The notes under the pieces were generated by a model that was not told the origin of the DNA, did no database searches, and saw only the letters and a program-made list of their open reading frames with translations. Of a stretch of DNA of 64,000 nucleotides, positions 14,203 to 22,903 are shown one piece after another. Origin of the DNA: Candidatus Poribacteria bacterium (GTDB lineage: Bacteria; Poribacteria; WGA-4E; WGA-3G); contig JAJDTM010000017.1 in assembly GCA_022827185.1 (NCBI GenBank), positions 1 through 64,000 of the forward strand, written 5' to 3'. The stretch's first letter is position 1. Every line of letters begins with the position of its first letter. Made by a program: the position numbers and the translations under genes.

Positions 14203-16158
14203 CTAATCCATAGTATCAACCGCGAGATCCCACAACAACACAGTGCCATCCCAACTGCCACTCGCCAGTGTTTTACCGTCGGGACTAAATGCTACTGCGA
14301 CCGCGCTGATATGTCCTGTCAGCGTGCGCAGACGCTTGCCTGTGCTTACTTTCCACAACAACACAGTGCCATCGCCACCGTCACTCGCCAGCGTCTTGCC
14401 ATCCGGACTAAATGCGATACTATTAACAGAACCCCGGTGTTCTTCCAGCGTCCGGATGAGTTCACCCGACACCGCATCCCAAAAACGCACAGTCTTGTCA
14501 TCACTGCCGCTCGCCAGTATCTTACCATCTGGACTGAACGCGACGCAAAGAACAGGATCTCTATGTTTCTCTAACGTCAAAAGCGGAGCACCGGTATGTG
14601 CATCCCAGGTGCGCACGGTGCTGTCGTTACATCCGGTTGCCAACACAGAACCATCTGGACTGAAGGTTACGCTTGTGAACTTATTATTATTCATCGTCAT
14701 CATATTTATCTGTTCATCAATCTGTTTATCCAATGTTAGCGTTCTTATCCGTTTCCCCGTTTGCATATCCCACAAATGGAGTAAGCCTTTATAATGTGTA
14801 CCCGCAAGTTTTTTGCCATCTGGACTAAATGCAACGTAGCAACCCCCAGGAAAGCCTACGCTTGCGGGTTGGTACTCAGTAACACCTTCAAGCGGAGCCA
14901 GGCGCACTAACCCTGTTTGGACATCCCAGAAAAACACGGTCTTGTCCAAACTGCTACCTGCGACTGTTTTGCCGTCCGGGCTGAACGCTACTTTTATAGA
15001 AGAATGCCACTCCACAACATTGTCCGTCTGAAGTAACTTGCCTGTCTGCATATTCCATAAATGAACTGTATTGTCCAAACCGCCACTCGCCAATATCTTT
15101 CCATCCGGACTAAACGCGATGCTACCGATGGACTGTGTATGCGTTATCATCTTCCGAAATTCTATGCTGGTTTCCACATTCAATAGATGCACGGTGTTGT
15201 ATCTGTTGCCGCTTATCAGCGTCTGCCCATCTGGACTAAATGCGAGACTCTTGCTATTGATGCTATCTTCCAACAATCGCAGGTATGTTCCTGTCTGCAC
15301 ATCCCATAGATTGATCGTATTGTAACTTCCACCTGCCAGCGTCTTCCCATCTGGACTAAACGCAACACTAAAGAGAGCATTACTAAAGGAACCATTACGA
15401 TCAACCAACTTATGAATAGATTCGCGTGTCTCCACATTCCACAAACGGGTGGTCGTGTCTTCACTTGCACTTGCCAGCAACTTTCCATCCGGACTAAACG
15501 CTATGTTATAGACTTTATCCTGATGCGCTATGAACGCGTGCAGCGTTTTCCCGGTCTGCACATCCCACAGCCGGATGGTGTTGTCCTCACTTCCGCTCGC
15601 GATTGTTTTTCCATCTGGATTAAAAGCGACGCTTGTGACACCCGCAATATGTCCTTCAAGTATGCGCAGATGTTCGCCGGTGCGTGCATCCCACAGCCGG
15701 GTGGTGTTGTCCTCACTTGCACTCGCCAGCAACTTTCCATCCGAACTAAACGCTATGTCTGTGATTTTATCTTCATGTGCTTGCAGTGTCCAAAGTTCGG
15801 TGCCAGTGCGCACATCCCACACACGGACGGTGCGATCCATGCTTGCACTTGCCAACAGGGTATCGTCCGGACTGAATGCTACATGCGTAACCCAATCTGT
15901 ATACCCTGTTATCAGGTTAAGTGGTTTGTTTGTCTCTGTATCATATATCCAAGTACCGATGGCACATGTTACTGCTAAACGTTTTCCATCATTGGAATTC
16001 GCGAAATTTCCTGTTATCATGCCTCTACCGAACCGCGCTTTCGCGCCTTCGGGTAAGTGCTGCAAATGCCAATCTTGTGTATCTTGAGCGATACTATTTT
16101 TCGGAACAACACATATCGCCAATCCAATCGCTAAAATCAAAAACAGTGTATTTTTCAT
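14203..16158 (-). CDS. Exported WD40 protein, 14 repeats
   Basis: The 651-residue product has a Sec signal peptide (MKNTLFLILAIGLAICVV, cleavage after SIAQ). I count 14 WD40 repeats by eye, each with FSPDGKxLASGS and xTVRLWDxxTG blocks; 14 repeats would make two seven-bladed propellers. I chose the ATG at 16158 because it starts the signal peptide and follows AAGGAAC; the frame is open to 16290. It is probably a periplasmic or secreted binding scaffold. It is a close paralogue of the genes at 18301 and 20387 (shared QDTQDWHLxHLP after the signal). Confidence 0.9.
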   Translation of the reverse strand: MKNTLFLILAIGLAICVVPKNSIAQDTQDWHLQHLPEGAKARFGRGMITGNFANSNDGKRLAVTCAIGTWIYDTETNKPLNLITGYTDWVTHVAFSPDDTLLASASMDRTVRVWDVRTGTELWTLQAHEDKITDIAFSSDGKLLASASEDNTTRLWDARTGEHLRILEGHIAGVTSVAFNPDGKTIASGSEDNTIRLWDVQTGKTLHAFIAHQDKVYNIAFSPDGKLLASASEDTTTRLWNVETRESIHKLVDRNGSFSNALFSVAFSPDGKTLAGGSYNTINLWDVQTGTYLRLLEDSINSKSLAFSPDGQTLISGNRYNTVHLLNVETSIEFRKMITHTQSIGSIAFSPDGKILASGGLDNTVHLWNMQTGKLLQTDNVVEWHSSIKVAFSPDGKTVAGSSLDKTVFFWDVQTGLVRLAPLEGVTEYQPASVGFPGGCYVAFSPDGKKLAGTHYKGLLHLWDMQTGKRIRTLTLDKQIDEQINMMTMNNNKFTSVTFSPDGSVLATGCNDSTVRTWDAHTGAPLLTLEKHRDPVLCVAFSPDGKILASGSDDKTVRFWDAVSGELIRTLEEHRGSVNSIAFSPDGKTLASDGGDGTVLLWKVSTGKRLRTLTGHISAVAVAFSPDGKTLASGSWDGTVLLWDLAVDTMD

Positions 16159-16247
16159 GAGAAAGTTCCTTTTTTGGAGGGTGCTGTTTTGAGTTATGTG
16201 ATAGCATGCGTTAGTTTGCAGGCTGGATTTCGCTTGTTCTACCCGAT

Positions 16248-18164
16248 CTACGGTGGTGTCATATCCCACAGTGTTATTACACCACCGCACACACTGACAA
16301 GTATTTTGCCATCCATAACAAATTCCAGATTTTCAACCCTACTACCTATGTCAAATAGACTGAGCAGCTTCTTTCCGCTTACATCATAAATCTTCATAAC
16401 TCCTTCCACATCTGCAATCGCAAGCAATTTGCCATCGGGACTGAAGGCGAGGGCGACTATACTCCTCGGATGCGTATTGGGAAATGGCTGCCGTTTGCCT
16501 GTGTCCACATCCCATAAATAAATATTCGGGGCATAAGCCGCAGCAGCGATTGTTTTTCCATCAGGACTGAAGGCAATGTCTGCGATTTCACGTCCATGTT
16601 CAGGGATTACCCTCTTTTCCTCACCTGTATTGGTATCCCATAGACGGATGGTCGCATCTTCGCTGCCACTGGCGATCATTTTGCTATCAGGACTGAAGGC
16701 GAGACTTATAACCCATCCCTCATGTCTTTCAAGGATTTTCTTCACCTTACCTGTTGTTGTGTCCCATAAACGGAGGGTATTATCAAATCCGCCGGTGGCG
16801 AATGTTTTTCCATCGGGACTGAAGGCAATACATGCAATCTGTGCCGTATGTCCTTTGAATGATAGTTTCGGCCTATCTATTTTCATGCCCCATAGGGTGG
16901 TATCGATTTCTGTGAGGAGCCCGTTCAAATGTTTCGGTATGTCTATGTTCATGTCCCATAAATAAGCAGTCTGATCGGTTTCCTCCGTAGCGATTGTTTC
17001 CCCATCCGGGCTAAAAGCGATATTTCCAGCACGCCGGGTGTCGATTCTCTTTATCAGTTTTGGTGATGTAGGCACTGTGATATCAAATAGATACGGGGTG
17101 CTAAACTCACTCAGTGCTGCGAGTGTTTTCCCATCATGACTCAAGGCAAATTTGGAGAAAGTGTCGTAATCATTTTCGACTGACAGCGTATTTTCACCAG
17201 TATTGACATTCCACTTACGTAGGGTGCCATGTTTACTGCAACTGACGAGTGTCCGCGAATCCTTAACGAAAACGACAGCCGAAATGCGGCTTTGGTGTGC
17301 GGTGAGAATTTTGCGGAGTTTGCCTGTGTTTGCATCCCACAAATGGATGCGTCCGTCCGCACAGCCTGCGGCTAAAAGTTCGCCATCCTGACTATAGGCG
17401 ATACGCTCTATACCTGTCATATCGCCGGTTAGCGTGCTTATTTGTTGCCATGTTTGTGTATCCCACAGAAAGATGTTGCTGTCCCCACTGATACTTGCCA
17501 ACGTGCTGCCATCCAGACTGAACGCCATGTTTTTCACATCATTCGTGTGTCCTTTAAGTTCGTGTTTGTGTTCCGCTGTTGCTGTATCCCAAATAGAGAT
17601 GGTGTCCGGTCCGTCTCCAGCAGCGAGTCGTGTTCCATCGGGTGAGAACGCTATGCTGTGAATTAATGTTTCTGTCTCGTCTGTTCTCTGAAGTGTTCTC
17701 TCTAACTTCCCAGTTTTCGCGTCCCATATACGCGTGGTACTTTCTCCGCTACCGATTGCGATTTTGCCCGTTTCTGGATTGTAGGTGAAACAGATACCGG
17801 CGACAAATTCAATGTCTTGTAGTGGTTGTGAGGATGTGTCGGGATCCCAGATATGTAAGTAGTCAAAAGTATCGCTTCTTGCAATGACGTTGATATCTGG
17901 AGGAAATCCGGAGTTATACAGCCTCGGAGCGTTGCGAATAACGCTGGTGAGTTGCAATGTTGTTGCGTCGTATATCCAAATGCCTGTACTGATGATACCG
18001 ATTCGTGTGCCGTCTGCGGAATGCAGGACATCTCCAACGCTCCCTTTACCGATCTGTGCTATGATGCCTTTGGGCGGTGCGAAGGTTTCTTGAGCGATGA
18101 GGATAGGTGTGTATATGCGTGTTATCCAAAATAGTATTAAGATCAAGAGCAATCTGTTTTTCAT
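16248..18164 (-). CDS. Exported WD40 protein, 14 divergent repeats
   Basis: This 638-residue protein has a signal peptide (MKNRLLLILILFWITRIYTPILIAQ). By eye there are 14 repeats, but they are more divergent than in its neighbours; examples are IAFSPDGKTFATGGFD and LAFSPDSKMIASGSED. An atypical longer linker lies before repeat 10 (LNGLLTEIDTTLWGMKIDRP). The start ATG has CAGGAGAA upstream. It lies between two close paralogues but is not itself their near twin, so the cluster is older than the last duplication. Confidence 0.88.
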   Translation of the reverse strand: MKNRLLLILILFWITRIYTPILIAQETFAPPKGIIAQIGKGSVGDVLHSADGTRIGIISTGIWIYDATTLQLTSVIRNAPRLYNSGFPPDINVIARSDTFDYLHIWDPDTSSQPLQDIEFVAGICFTYNPETGKIAIGSGESTTRIWDAKTGKLERTLQRTDETETLIHSIAFSPDGTRLAAGDGPDTISIWDTATAEHKHELKGHTNDVKNMAFSLDGSTLASISGDSNIFLWDTQTWQQISTLTGDMTGIERIAYSQDGELLAAGCADGRIHLWDANTGKLRKILTAHQSRISAVVFVKDSRTLVSCSKHGTLRKWNVNTGENTLSVENDYDTFSKFALSHDGKTLAALSEFSTPYLFDITVPTSPKLIKRIDTRRAGNIAFSPDGETIATEETDQTAYLWDMNIDIPKHLNGLLTEIDTTLWGMKIDRPKLSFKGHTAQIACIAFSPDGKTFATGGFDNTLRLWDTTTGKVKKILERHEGWVISLAFSPDSKMIASGSEDATIRLWDTNTGEEKRVIPEHGREIADIAFSPDGKTIAAAAYAPNIYLWDVDTGKRQPFPNTHPRSIVALAFSPDGKLLAIADVEGVMKIYDVSGKKLLSLFDIGSRVENLEFVMDGKILVSVCGGVITLWDMTPP

Positions 18165-18300
18165 AGCTGCGTTCTCCTGTGTGATGTGTTATCAAGTTTG
18201 GTGGTGAATTGTTTGGATTGCGGATTATGCCACATCAACGTCGAATGTGCTTGGCTGAATCTGCTTTTGGCGTTCTGCATGATTCGTCGGCGCGTGCCTG

Positions 18301-20163
18301 CTACTGTGCAAACTTTAGGTTCCACAAATACACGATGCCACCATTTGAACTCGCCAATATCTTTCCATCCGGGCTGAACACTACGCTTTGTGGACCGACC
18401 CTTCCGCGATGCGCCTCGAGTATCCTCAGATGTTTGCCAGTGTGCACATCCGACAGCACCACAAAGCCATCATTAGAGCCATGCGCCAGTATCTTTCCAT
18501 CCGGACTGAATGCGATGCTATAGATAGACCTCCAATCCGCTTCTATCGTCCGAATCGGTTCACCCGACACCGCATCCCATAAAAGTATGGTGCTGTCCCG
18601 AGCAGCACTTGCAGCTATCTTTCCGTCTGGACTGAACGTTACACTATACAGTGGTTTCTCCAACGTCAAGAGCGGGGCACCAGTATGGCCATCCCACGTG
18701 CGCACGGTGTCGTCATAACCTCCGCTTGCCAACAAAGAACCGTCCGGACTGAACGCAATGCTATGGGCATTATGTGCCTTCATCCTATTTATACGGAGAC
18801 CTGTTTGCATATCCCATAGATAGACATAGCTACCACCATCTACAGCTGCCAGCCTTTTGCTATCTGGGCTGAATACAACCCTTATGAACCCAAAAACGTC
18901 TCCAGGCAGTGCCGGAAGTGCTGCACCCGTTTTTATGTCCCACAAACTCACGGTCGAGTCATAACTCCCACTCGCTAATATCCGTCCATCCGGACTGAAT
19001 GCAACGTCATTAACAGACTTCGTATGCCCTTTTAGTGTCCGCACCAATGCACACGTCTGCACATCCCACAGATAAACAGCATTGTCCCCAGTGGCACCTG
19101 CCAGCGTTTTTCCATCCGGACTGAATGCGATGCTACGGAAATCCTGCGTATGCGTTACCATCTTCCGAAGTTCTTCGCCGGTTTCCACATCCCACAGCCG
19201 TACGGTGTCGTCCTCACTACTGCTCACCAGTGTCTTTCCATCCCGAGTAAATATAACGTTCACGCGACCGTAAGTATGCCCAGATAACACCCGCATCGGT
19301 TCCCCTGTCTGCACATCCCACAGACGAATAGTATAATCATAACTCCCACTCGCTAACATCTGTCCATCCGGACTGAACACAACGCTTGCAACAGCATTCG
19401 TATGCCCGTCCATTTTCCGAAGTTCTTCGCCAGTCTGCACATTCCACAGGCGAACGGTAACGTCCTCACTCCCGCTTGCCAGTGTCTTCCCATCCGGACT
19501 GAATGCGATGCTACGGACACCACCTTTATGCGCTGCCAACACCCGAATCAATTCTCCCGTTTCCACATCCCAGAACTGGATAGTCTTGTCCTCACCTCCA
19601 CTTGCGAGTATTTTTCCATCCGGACTGAACGCGACACAATAAACAAACCTGAGATGCCCTGTCAGGGTCCGAAGATGGGCGCCGGTTTCCACATCCCACA
19701 GCCGTATAGTCCCGTCTTCGCCCGCGCTTGCTAACAGTGAACCATCTGGACTGAACGCTACGTCTATGATTGAGCCGTTATGTCCTTGCATTGTGTGTAG
19801 TTCAGCGCCAGTGCGCGCACCCCACAAACGGACGGTGCTATCCACACTCCCACTTGCTAATAGTGACCCGTCCGGACTGAACGCTACGCTTATAACCCAA
19901 TGCGTGTGTCCTGTTATCAGATCAAGAGCTTCGTCGGTCTCTGTGTCATACATCCAAATACCGATACCACTTGCTATTGCTAAACGTTTGCCATCATCGG
20001 AAATCGCGATATTTCCTTTTATCTCGCCTTTACCGATCCGCGCTTGGACACCGTCGGGTAAGTGCCGCAAATGCCAATCCTGTGTATCTTGTGCGATAGT
20101 GTTTTCAGGAATAACGCATATTGCGAATCCTATCGCTAAAATCAAAAGCAGTGCATTTTTCAT
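18301..20163 (-). CDS. Exported WD40 protein, 14 repeats
   Basis: This 620-residue protein has a signal peptide (MKNALLLILAIGFAICVI, cleavage after TIAQ) and then QDTQDWHLRHLPDGVQARIG, as in the 14203 gene. I count 14 repeats by eye, many near-identical (VAFSPDGSLLASGS, SYDYTIRLWDVQTGE). Near-identity of adjacent repeats implies recent repeat duplication. The ATG follows AAAAGGATAAC. Ligand and partner are unknown; WD40 propellers serve as binding platforms. Confidence 0.9.
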   Translation of the reverse strand: MKNALLLILAIGFAICVIPENTIAQDTQDWHLRHLPDGVQARIGKGEIKGNIAISDDGKRLAIASGIGIWMYDTETDEALDLITGHTHWVISVAFSPDGSLLASGSVDSTVRLWGARTGAELHTMQGHNGSIIDVAFSPDGSLLASAGEDGTIRLWDVETGAHLRTLTGHLRFVYCVAFSPDGKILASGGEDKTIQFWDVETGELIRVLAAHKGGVRSIAFSPDGKTLASGSEDVTVRLWNVQTGEELRKMDGHTNAVASVVFSPDGQMLASGSYDYTIRLWDVQTGEPMRVLSGHTYGRVNVIFTRDGKTLVSSSEDDTVRLWDVETGEELRKMVTHTQDFRSIAFSPDGKTLAGATGDNAVYLWDVQTCALVRTLKGHTKSVNDVAFSPDGRILASGSYDSTVSLWDIKTGAALPALPGDVFGFIRVVFSPDSKRLAAVDGGSYVYLWDMQTGLRINRMKAHNAHSIAFSPDGSLLASGGYDDTVRTWDGHTGAPLLTLEKPLYSVTFSPDGKIAASAARDSTILLWDAVSGEPIRTIEADWRSIYSIAFSPDGKILAHGSNDGFVVLSDVHTGKHLRILEAHRGRVGPQSVVFSPDGKILASSNGGIVYLWNLKFAQ

Positions 20164-20386
20164 GAAATGTTATCCTTTTCTGGGGCGAGATTATCTATAA
20201 TAGTATGTGTAGGTGGTAAAAAACCGCATGACCGATAGGCACGCTTGGGAAACGCGCTGAATAGTCAGAACCAAGATTAACAGGATTATCAGATTTCCGG
20301 GATCACCTGTATTCTGTGTATGCAGAACGCGCCTATCCGTGAATGCAAGAGACACAATAAAATTGCGCTACGACGAACGCTGATGC
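20164..20386. other. Gap between two WD40 genes
   Basis: No gene is seen. The stretch 20265-20330 contains ACCAAGATTAACAGGATTA followed by similar words (TATCAGATTTCCGGGAT), which looks like a degraded copy of a dispersed repeat family. No clear promoter or terminator was found. Confidence 0.4.
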
Positions 20387-21460
20387 TCACTTATCAACCG
20401 TGAGGTCCCACAAATACACGATGCCACCCTGACTTGCACTCGCCAGAATTTTTCCGTTGGGACTAAACGCTACGGCTTGGACATCTTTCCGATGTCTTTT
20501 TAGGGTCCGCAGCTGTTTGCCGGTGCTGACCTCCCACAACATCACGGTGCGATCATCACTGCCACTCGCTAATATTTTCCCATCCGGACTAAATGCGACA
20601 CTATTGACTATGTCCCGATGTGCTTCTAACGTCCGAAGCATTTCACCCGAAACAGCATCCCATAAAACCACAATACTGTCCAGGTCCCCACTGGCGAGTA
20701 TCTTTCCATCTGGACTGAACGCGACACACTTAACTTGATTTCCTTTTTTATCCAAATTCAAGAGATGTGTGCCGCTCTGTACATCCCACGTGTGCACGGT
20801 GCCGTCATTAGACCCGGTCGCCAATCGGGAACCCTCTGGGCTGAACGCGATGCTTGTGAAAGGAACCCAATTTAACGCCACTGTCTTTATACGTTTACCT
20901 GTTTGTGTATCCAACAAATAGATGCTACCATCGTTTATCGCACTGGCCAGCGTTTTGCCATCTGGACTAAATGCAACGTAGCTCGCTGCAACGTTGCTAA
21001 CTGGAATGATTGGCGGATCAAAAATATGTCCAATTAGTGGCGGCAACGATTTTCCTGTTTTTGTATCCCACAAAACCAAGGTCTTATCAAAACAGCCACT
21101 CACCAGTGTTTTGCCATCTGGACTGAACGCGACACTAACGACGGAACTTTTATGCACAGTCAACTTCCGAAAAGATTTGCCTGTCTGCACATTCCACAAA
21201 TAAACGGTATCCCTCACAGTGCCAGCTGCAAGTGTTTTGCTATCCGGACTGAACGCGATACTAAGTATATTCTGCCAACGCGCTACCATTTTCCGAGGTT
21301 TTGTGTCAGTTTTCACAACCCAGAGACGGTTAGTCTCGTCTTCACTACCTTCGCGTGAGTGCTGCAAATGTAAATCCTGTGTGTTCTGTGCGGCACTGTT
21401 TTGTGGAATAACACATACTGTCAACGCAATCGCTAAAATCAAAGTCAGTGTTTTTCGCAT
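20387..21460 (-). CDS. Exported WD40 protein contracted to 7 repeats
   Basis: This 357-residue protein has the same signal peptide and start of the mature region as its paralogues (MRKTLTLILAIALTVCVI ... QNTQDLHLQHSREGS). After that it jumps straight to EDETNRLW, which aligns with the end of the seventh repeat of the 18301 protein, and it then has seven repeats. So the first seven repeats seem to have been deleted in frame, leaving one complete propeller. The start is the ATG at 21460; the frame is open to 21556. See also the finding on 14-to-7 contraction. Confidence 0.88.
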   Translation of the reverse strand: MRKTLTLILAIALTVCVIPQNSAAQNTQDLHLQHSREGSEDETNRLWVVKTDTKPRKMVARWQNILSIAFSPDSKTLAAGTVRDTVYLWNVQTGKSFRKLTVHKSSVVSVAFSPDGKTLVSGCFDKTLVLWDTKTGKSLPPLIGHIFDPPIIPVSNVAASYVAFSPDGKTLASAINDGSIYLLDTQTGKRIKTVALNWVPFTSIAFSPEGSRLATGSNDGTVHTWDVQSGTHLLNLDKKGNQVKCVAFSPDGKILASGDLDSIVVLWDAVSGEMLRTLEAHRDIVNSVAFSPDGKILASGSDDRTVMLWEVSTGKQLRTLKRHRKDVQAVAFSPNGKILASASQGGIVYLWDLTVDK

Positions 21461-21749
21461 GGGAAAGTTATCCTTTCTGCCATTAAAGACACAATTTTGC
21501 AGTAGAAAACGTGCATTCTGGAAAAAATTATAACATAAGATAGCGGCAAAAGGCATGATTATTGGCTATCGGTAGTTGACATATTGTCTGAACCAGTGTT
21601 CGTGTTACACAAGCTGACAGTTTTATCGAACTCACGTTGCATAGGGTTCAAGCGAAAATTAAATAACACGAAATCCAAAATTTTGGTATAATTCGCATAA
21701 GCACTCCTATTGACAATCAAACATTTGTTAACCAAAAAGGATTAGGAAA
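21461..21749. promoter_or_regulatory. Divergent upstream region with -10-like box
   Basis: This region lies between the leftward WD40 gene and the rightward TIM-barrel gene. A TATAAT box at 21687-21692 on the plus strand is suitably placed for the 21750 gene, but no good -35 lies 16-18 bases upstream. ATGATTATTGGCTATCGG at 21556-21573 resembles the sequence at 14118-14135, another dispersed repeat fragment. Confidence 0.4.
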
Positions 21750-22577
21750 ATGAAATTCAAACGCGAAGACATTTTAACCCAGTTACGTAACAACATTGAC
21801 GCAGGCAAGCCCATTATCGGGGCAGGTGCTGGCACGGGTATATCCGCTAAATGTGAGGCTGCTGGTGGTATTGACCTAATTATTATCTACAACTCCGGCA
21901 GATTCAGAATGGCGGGCAGGGGTTCACTCGCGGGTATGATGCCCTACGGCGACGCAAACCAGATTGTCGTTGAGATGGCGAGCGAAGTGCTACCCGTCGT
22001 TCCAGATACACCTGTCCTTGCAGGTGTCTGTGGCACCGATCCGTTTCGTTTGATGGACATCTTCTTACAACAGATAGACGCAATCGGATTTTCTGGGGTT
22101 CAGAATTTTCCAACAGTGGGTCTAATTGACGGCACATTCCGTCAACTGCTTGAGGAGACCGATATGGGATACGGACCCGAAGTAGAAATGATTCGGACGG
22201 CACATCAGATGGGGATGCTCACCACGCCATACGCGTTCAACGAAACCGAGGCAGAACAGATGGCGGACGCGGGCGCGGATATCCTCGTCGCACACATGGG
22301 ATTGACAACGAAAGGCTCTATCGGCGCGCAAACTGCCTTTACACTTGAGGATGCCGCCAAACGGGTGCAAGCCATCCATGATGCCGCGAAAGGGGTCAAT
22401 CCGGAGATTCTCGTTATTTGTCACGGCGGTCCCATCGCTGAACCCGAAGACGCAACGTACGTTCTGGAAAACACCGAAGGCGTTGTCGGTTTCTACGGTG
22501 CATCGAGTGCAGAACGTCTTCCGACGGAACGCGCGATTACCGCACAGATTGAGGCATTCAAGAAAATTCGGTTGTAA
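21750..22577 (+). CDS. Phosphoenolpyruvate hydrolase-like TIM-barrel protein
   Basis: This 275-residue protein fits the PEP hydrolase-like family (TIM-barrel fold related to the PEP mutase/isocitrate lyase superfamily). Features: [24 protein letters not shown] at the N-terminus, [65 protein letters not shown] and [13 protein letters not shown]. These map to successive strands and loops. The whole length fits the family. AAAGGATTAGGAAA precedes the ATG. In this organism it may process a C3/C4 carboxylate; the true substrate is not shown by the sequence. Confidence 0.85.
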   Translation: MKFKREDILTQLRNNIDAGKPIIGAGAGTGISAKCEAAGGIDLIIIYNSGRFRMAGRGSLAGMMPYGDANQIVVEMASEVLPVVPDTPVLAGVCGTDPFRLMDIFLQQIDAIGFSGVQNFPTVGLIDGTFRQLLEETDMGYGPEVEMIRTAHQMGMLTTPYAFNETEAEQMADAGADILVAHMGLTTKGSIGAQTAFTLEDAAKRVQAIHDAAKGVNPEILVICHGGPIAEPEDATYVLENTEGVVGFYGASSAERLPTERAITAQIEAFKKIRL

Positions 22578-22597
22578 TTTCACGTCCCTTCATGCAG

Positions 22598-22683
22598 TAG
22601 GTGCGGTTTTGCCGTGTACTCACCCGCCCCCTTGATAAGGGCGGATAAAGGGGGGTTGCGATCTGCATTCCTAACCGCACCGA
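22598..22683. repeat. Palindromic intergenic element with G/C-run core
   Basis: Flanking arms TAGGTGCGGTT (22598-22608) and AACCGCACCGA (22673-22683) are inverted with one mismatch. They enclose a core CCCCCTTGATAAGGG...AAAGGGGGGTT (22626-22657). The same core type occurs at 49564-49593 inside another inverted-repeat element. The rest of the gap 22578-22903 shows no gene. Confidence 0.7.
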
Positions 22684-22903
22684 GCATCCTGCCCTACGAA
22701 ACCCGATATCCACTCAACAACGGCTAAAAAATCCCATATTCTTTCCATTTTTTTCAGATTATGTAAGATTTCTGTACATAAATTCGTCTTTAATATACAG
22801 ACGGATAAACCGTACCGCGATGGTTAGCTTATAAGACTTTGCATTTAATGCAGCCATTTGGCAGATGTAAACACGACCACATCTATTCATTGAAAGGGAC
22901 CCC

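Noticed and set aside
14059..15978. Plus-strand frames opposite the WD40 genes
   Set aside because: Repetitive composition arises from the WD40 repeats on the other strand; no start signals or family features.
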